Source of the DNA: Nymphaea colorata
Lineage: Eukaryota > Streptophyta > Magnoliopsida > Nymphaeales > Nymphaeaceae
DNA length: 64,000 nucleotides
Assembly (NCBI RefSeq): GCF_008831285.2
Contig: NC_045141.1
Location: 20,456,848 to 20,520,847 of the forward strand
Reading direction: 5' to 3'
Shown here: positions 61,378-64,000 of the stretch, in pieces
How the letters are laid out: the number at the start of each line of letters is the position of its first letter
Position numbering within the stretch: the first letter of the stretch is position 1
The notes under the pieces: generated by a model
Database searches by the model: none
Told to the model about the DNA's origin: nothing
What the model saw: only the letters and a program-made list of their open reading frames with translations
Made by a program: the position numbers and the translations under genes

Positions 61378-62851
61378 CAAACGTCCTCTTCAATTTAGCC
61401 ATTATCGAAGAGTGTATATAAATCCCGCTATCAGTTACAACATCAAAGAATTTTCGCACTTCATACAGCCTACCAAGGTCGCCGACAGGTGAGCAAAGTA
61501 TTCGCACTTTCTTCCCTAGGGTTAATGTCATTCTCTGCCATGTATATCCGTACCTCCGTTTCAGGGTCGTCTGATTCGAAGAACTTGATCGCCGATGCAG
61601 AAACTGAATCACTAAGATGGCATTCGTTTTTCTTAGCCTCCACGAAAAATTTAGCTGCCTCCTCTGTCTTCCCCCTCTTAATCAAGCATTCGAAGATCGT
61701 ATTGTAGGTAATAGAATCGGGGAATGCGCCATTAAACGCCATTTCATCCAGGAGCTTGTAAGCATCATCGACCATGTCATCGGCCGCTCGACAGAACAAG
61801 CCAATCATCGTATTATACATTGTCACATTGGGCAGCAAATTGCTACTGATCATGATATCCCAGAGCTTAGAGGCGACCTTAGGATCATTCCTCTCAGCGA
61901 GCAAGCTGACAGAGTTCCGGAAGAACTTCATGCTAGGCGAGCAATTTCGGCTCTGCAACGCTTTTAGGTACTTGACAGTCTCTTCGATTTCAGAGGCCCT
62001 GACTAGAGTGGTCAAGAAGGCGTCGTAGGCCGACTTGTTCTCTGAATTCCATCCCATCCGACTGATCATCTCGGCGAAGGTCGTCATTGCCCTAGCGGCG
62101 TTCCCTTCCCTCTCGCAGCCCTCAAGCAGTATGGCGAAGGTATCAGCGTCCGGCGGGACCTTCCCCTTCATCTTGTCGAAAAATTCGAGCGCCTCCGACG
62201 TCTCCCTGCCCCTGCAGATGGCGCTGAGGAGGGAATTCACGGCAACCACATCCTTGGGGATGCCGTACCGGTCCAAGACGTCGAAGGTCATGAAGGCCTC
62301 GTTGAGGCGGCCGGCCTGCACGTAGCTGCTGAAGATGGAGGCGAAGGTGGAGACAGAGAGGAAGCCGCCGGCCTTCATCGACTTCGCGGCGTCCCACATC
62401 TCATCGAACAGATAGTTCTTCCCCAAAACGTCTACCACCAGGTTCCAGGACAAGGGGTTCACCCGCACCCTATGCAGAACCCACCGGAAAAACTTGACGG
62501 CGGCATTGGGGGAGCCATAGGACAGCTTGAGGACGACCTCGACGTCTTCAGGGGAGATGGGAATGTGGGTCTTAGCGAGGGCAGCCTCAATGTTCTCAGC
62601 CGGCGTCTTGGCGAAGAGTTCGCAGAGCAATCTGATCCTCTGGGGGAGGTCCGGGAAGTCCAGGTGGGAGGGGAAGGTCTGCCTCGGAGGCATTCGGCGG
62701 TGCCATGGTCGTCGTCGCCCTTGACAGAAGGGATTGGGGGAAGGGTCGGAGACGCAGTGGATGGTTTGGCGGTGGACGCAGATGCTTCCTTCGGGCGCTT
62801 TTTAGGAGAACGGCCATTCGACGAGGGTTTGGGATTGCCCACCCTTGCCAT
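61378..62851 (-). pseudogene. frameshifted PPR copy (inverted duplicate)
   Basis: Reverse-oriented copy of the 57473-59038 gene, from the ATG at 62851. A one-base deletion near 62697-62700 (around codon 52) breaks the frame. The long frame then resumes and stays open from about 62693 to 61470, covering most repeats with only a handful of amino-acid changes. Near the end it has in-frame losses of 3 and 6 nt (FFF to FF; AIEVWTYM to EVRIYM) and a 2-nt deletion near 61488 that shifts the frame again. The last 27 codons are missing, replaced by unrelated spacer sequence at 61377. It may be transcribed but cannot make the full protein. It retains Trp at the position where the intact gene has Cys124. 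Confidence 0.92.
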
Positions 62852-64000
62852 TTCGAAGAAGTGCAAGCTGCAGACTAAAGATGGGTCGGTCCAAGCAACA
62901 GAGGATGGAAACAACCCCCACAGAGGATGGAAACGACCCCCACTCAGTCGCTGGTGGGAAGGAAGGGATCTCCGTTGGGCCGTCGGCATGGCTGCGGACT
63001 CATGAAAATGGAAATGGGTTTCAACTTCGAGAGGTTAGAACGCGAACCTTAACCCACCCAACGAAATGTTTGTTCTACGGCCTAAGGCTGCACAGAGCAG
63101 AGTGGAGCACGAGTTCGGCACGACACTGTACATGGTCCGCCCACTCAAGCTGGCTTCCAATTAAAACATTGTTAAAAAAATCTTCAACTCAACTTATTTA
63201 TAAACGAGTAGATCTTGAGTTCAAATTAATGCTCGAGTCGAATTTGATTCGTAAAAAGTTGATTAACTTAAGTCAGCTCCACTACATAATGAATTCTGAA
63301 ATGTAACGAAAGAAGAGTTAAACAAAAAAAAAATCAGATTAAGTTTTTGCTTCGTATGGCTTACATTCCGTGATGTTGTACCACGTACAAGTTTTTCCTT
63401 GACTTTCATAAATCTAACTATTATCAAAAGGAAAAATTTGTATATGTGTTGATTAAACATAGTTTAATTTTCATATGAGGTTTGACAAACATTCCACAAA
63501 GAAAAAAAGAAAGAAAGAAGAGAAGATGACAATCCTTTATCTCTTGACCGTAAACGCTGACTTCCCGTCTCTTTGATCTTCATAATTATGTCATCCTCAT
63601 AGCACTTCGAATTAGAAAATGTCTCGTACAAGGGAAGATAGAAACCAAATGGAAAACGACGCCAATATACCTTGTAAATTCAATACTAGATCGAATTCTT
63701 TTCTTGGGGGAGTTTGATTATCTTTTGGAAATTAGTCTCTTATACCATCCTCTGTTTACACTAAGGAAGACGCCCTAACGGTCTTCTTTTCATCCTCTTG
63801 AGTGCCATGCGCATGATTCTTTCATGCTTAAAATTCACTATCTTCTCATGCATAATGTTAGCTAGATAAGGACTAAACCACCAAAACAGATACGTATATA
63901 TGGGGGAAGTCTTTGATTCCAAGTTCTTAGCTTCTCGTATCAACGGGCAAAACCTTTAACACACAGCAAATATTTGAACACCTCTGCAATTCTCTCTAGC
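61378..64000 (-). repeat. right arm of large inverted repeat, cut by window end
   Basis: Reverse complement of 56245-58958 with indels. The last bases (CACCTCTGCAATTCTCTCT) match the left arm near 56245, so the arm may continue beyond the window. A 22-bp tandem (ACAGAGGATGGAAACAACCC) at 62899-62942 is present here and not in the left arm. Confidence 0.92.

Noticed and set aside
63971-64000. End of the right inverted-repeat arm
   Set aside because: The last bases still match the left arm near 56245, so the true boundary may lie outside the window and cannot be called.
1-64000. CRISPR arrays, rRNA genes, intact tRNA genes, bacterial operons
   Set aside because: None seen. The tRNA-like box A/box B pairs lack a full cloverleaf and fit SINE remnants better.

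Overview
This is nuclear DNA from a flowering plant. The evidence is intron-containing genes with GT-AG junctions, plant-only families (BAHD acyltransferase, SHH/SAWADEE homeodomain, P-class PPR, plant fatty alcohol oxidase, GH28 polygalacturonase), a MIR168 hairpin, AT-rich intergenic DNA full of microsatellites and degenerate non-autonomous repeats, and no bacterial-style operons. Several genes (BAHD, FAO, PPR) have GC-rich coding sequence in AT-rich surroundings. I cannot name the species from the sequence alone.

Layout. 1-7.7 kb: gene-free, with dispersed repeats. 7.7-9.3 kb (-): two-exon BAHD acyltransferase of the benzyl-alcohol benzoyltransferase type. 9.4-23.7 kb: gene-poor, with SINE-like copies, a 46-bp minisatellite and two doubtful open frames. 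23.8-23.9 kb (-): MIR168 hairpin with both miR168 and miR168* recognisable and a TATA box about 110 nt upstream. 26.4-36.3 kb (+): nine-exon SHH (SAWADEE homeodomain homolog) gene, 354 aa, whose fourth intron contains a decayed hAT transposase gene in the same orientation. 36.3-46.4 kb: gene-free, with repeats and a 148-bp foldback. 46.6-50.8 kb (+): three-exon long-chain fatty alcohol oxidase with a GC-AG intron. 54.0-55.8 kb (-): four-exon secreted polygalacturonase. 56.2-64.0 kb: a large inverted repeat. Its left arm carries an intact single-exon PPR gene (+), and its right arm a frameshifted PPR copy (-) that runs to the window edge. The 2.4-kb spacer contains pieces copied from the 3' flank of the SHH gene about 24 kb away.

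How the parts relate. Two RNA-silencing loci lie about 2.4 kb apart and point away from each other. MIR168 acts on AGO1 post-transcriptionally, and SHH proteins read histone H3 to recruit Pol IV for RNA-directed DNA methylation. The SHH gene itself carries a transposon in an intron, a class of target its pathway silences. The inverted PPR repeat could give a long hairpin RNA if transcribed through. The BAHD, FAO and polygalacturonase genes are ordinary metabolic or cell-wall genes with no visible functional link to each other.
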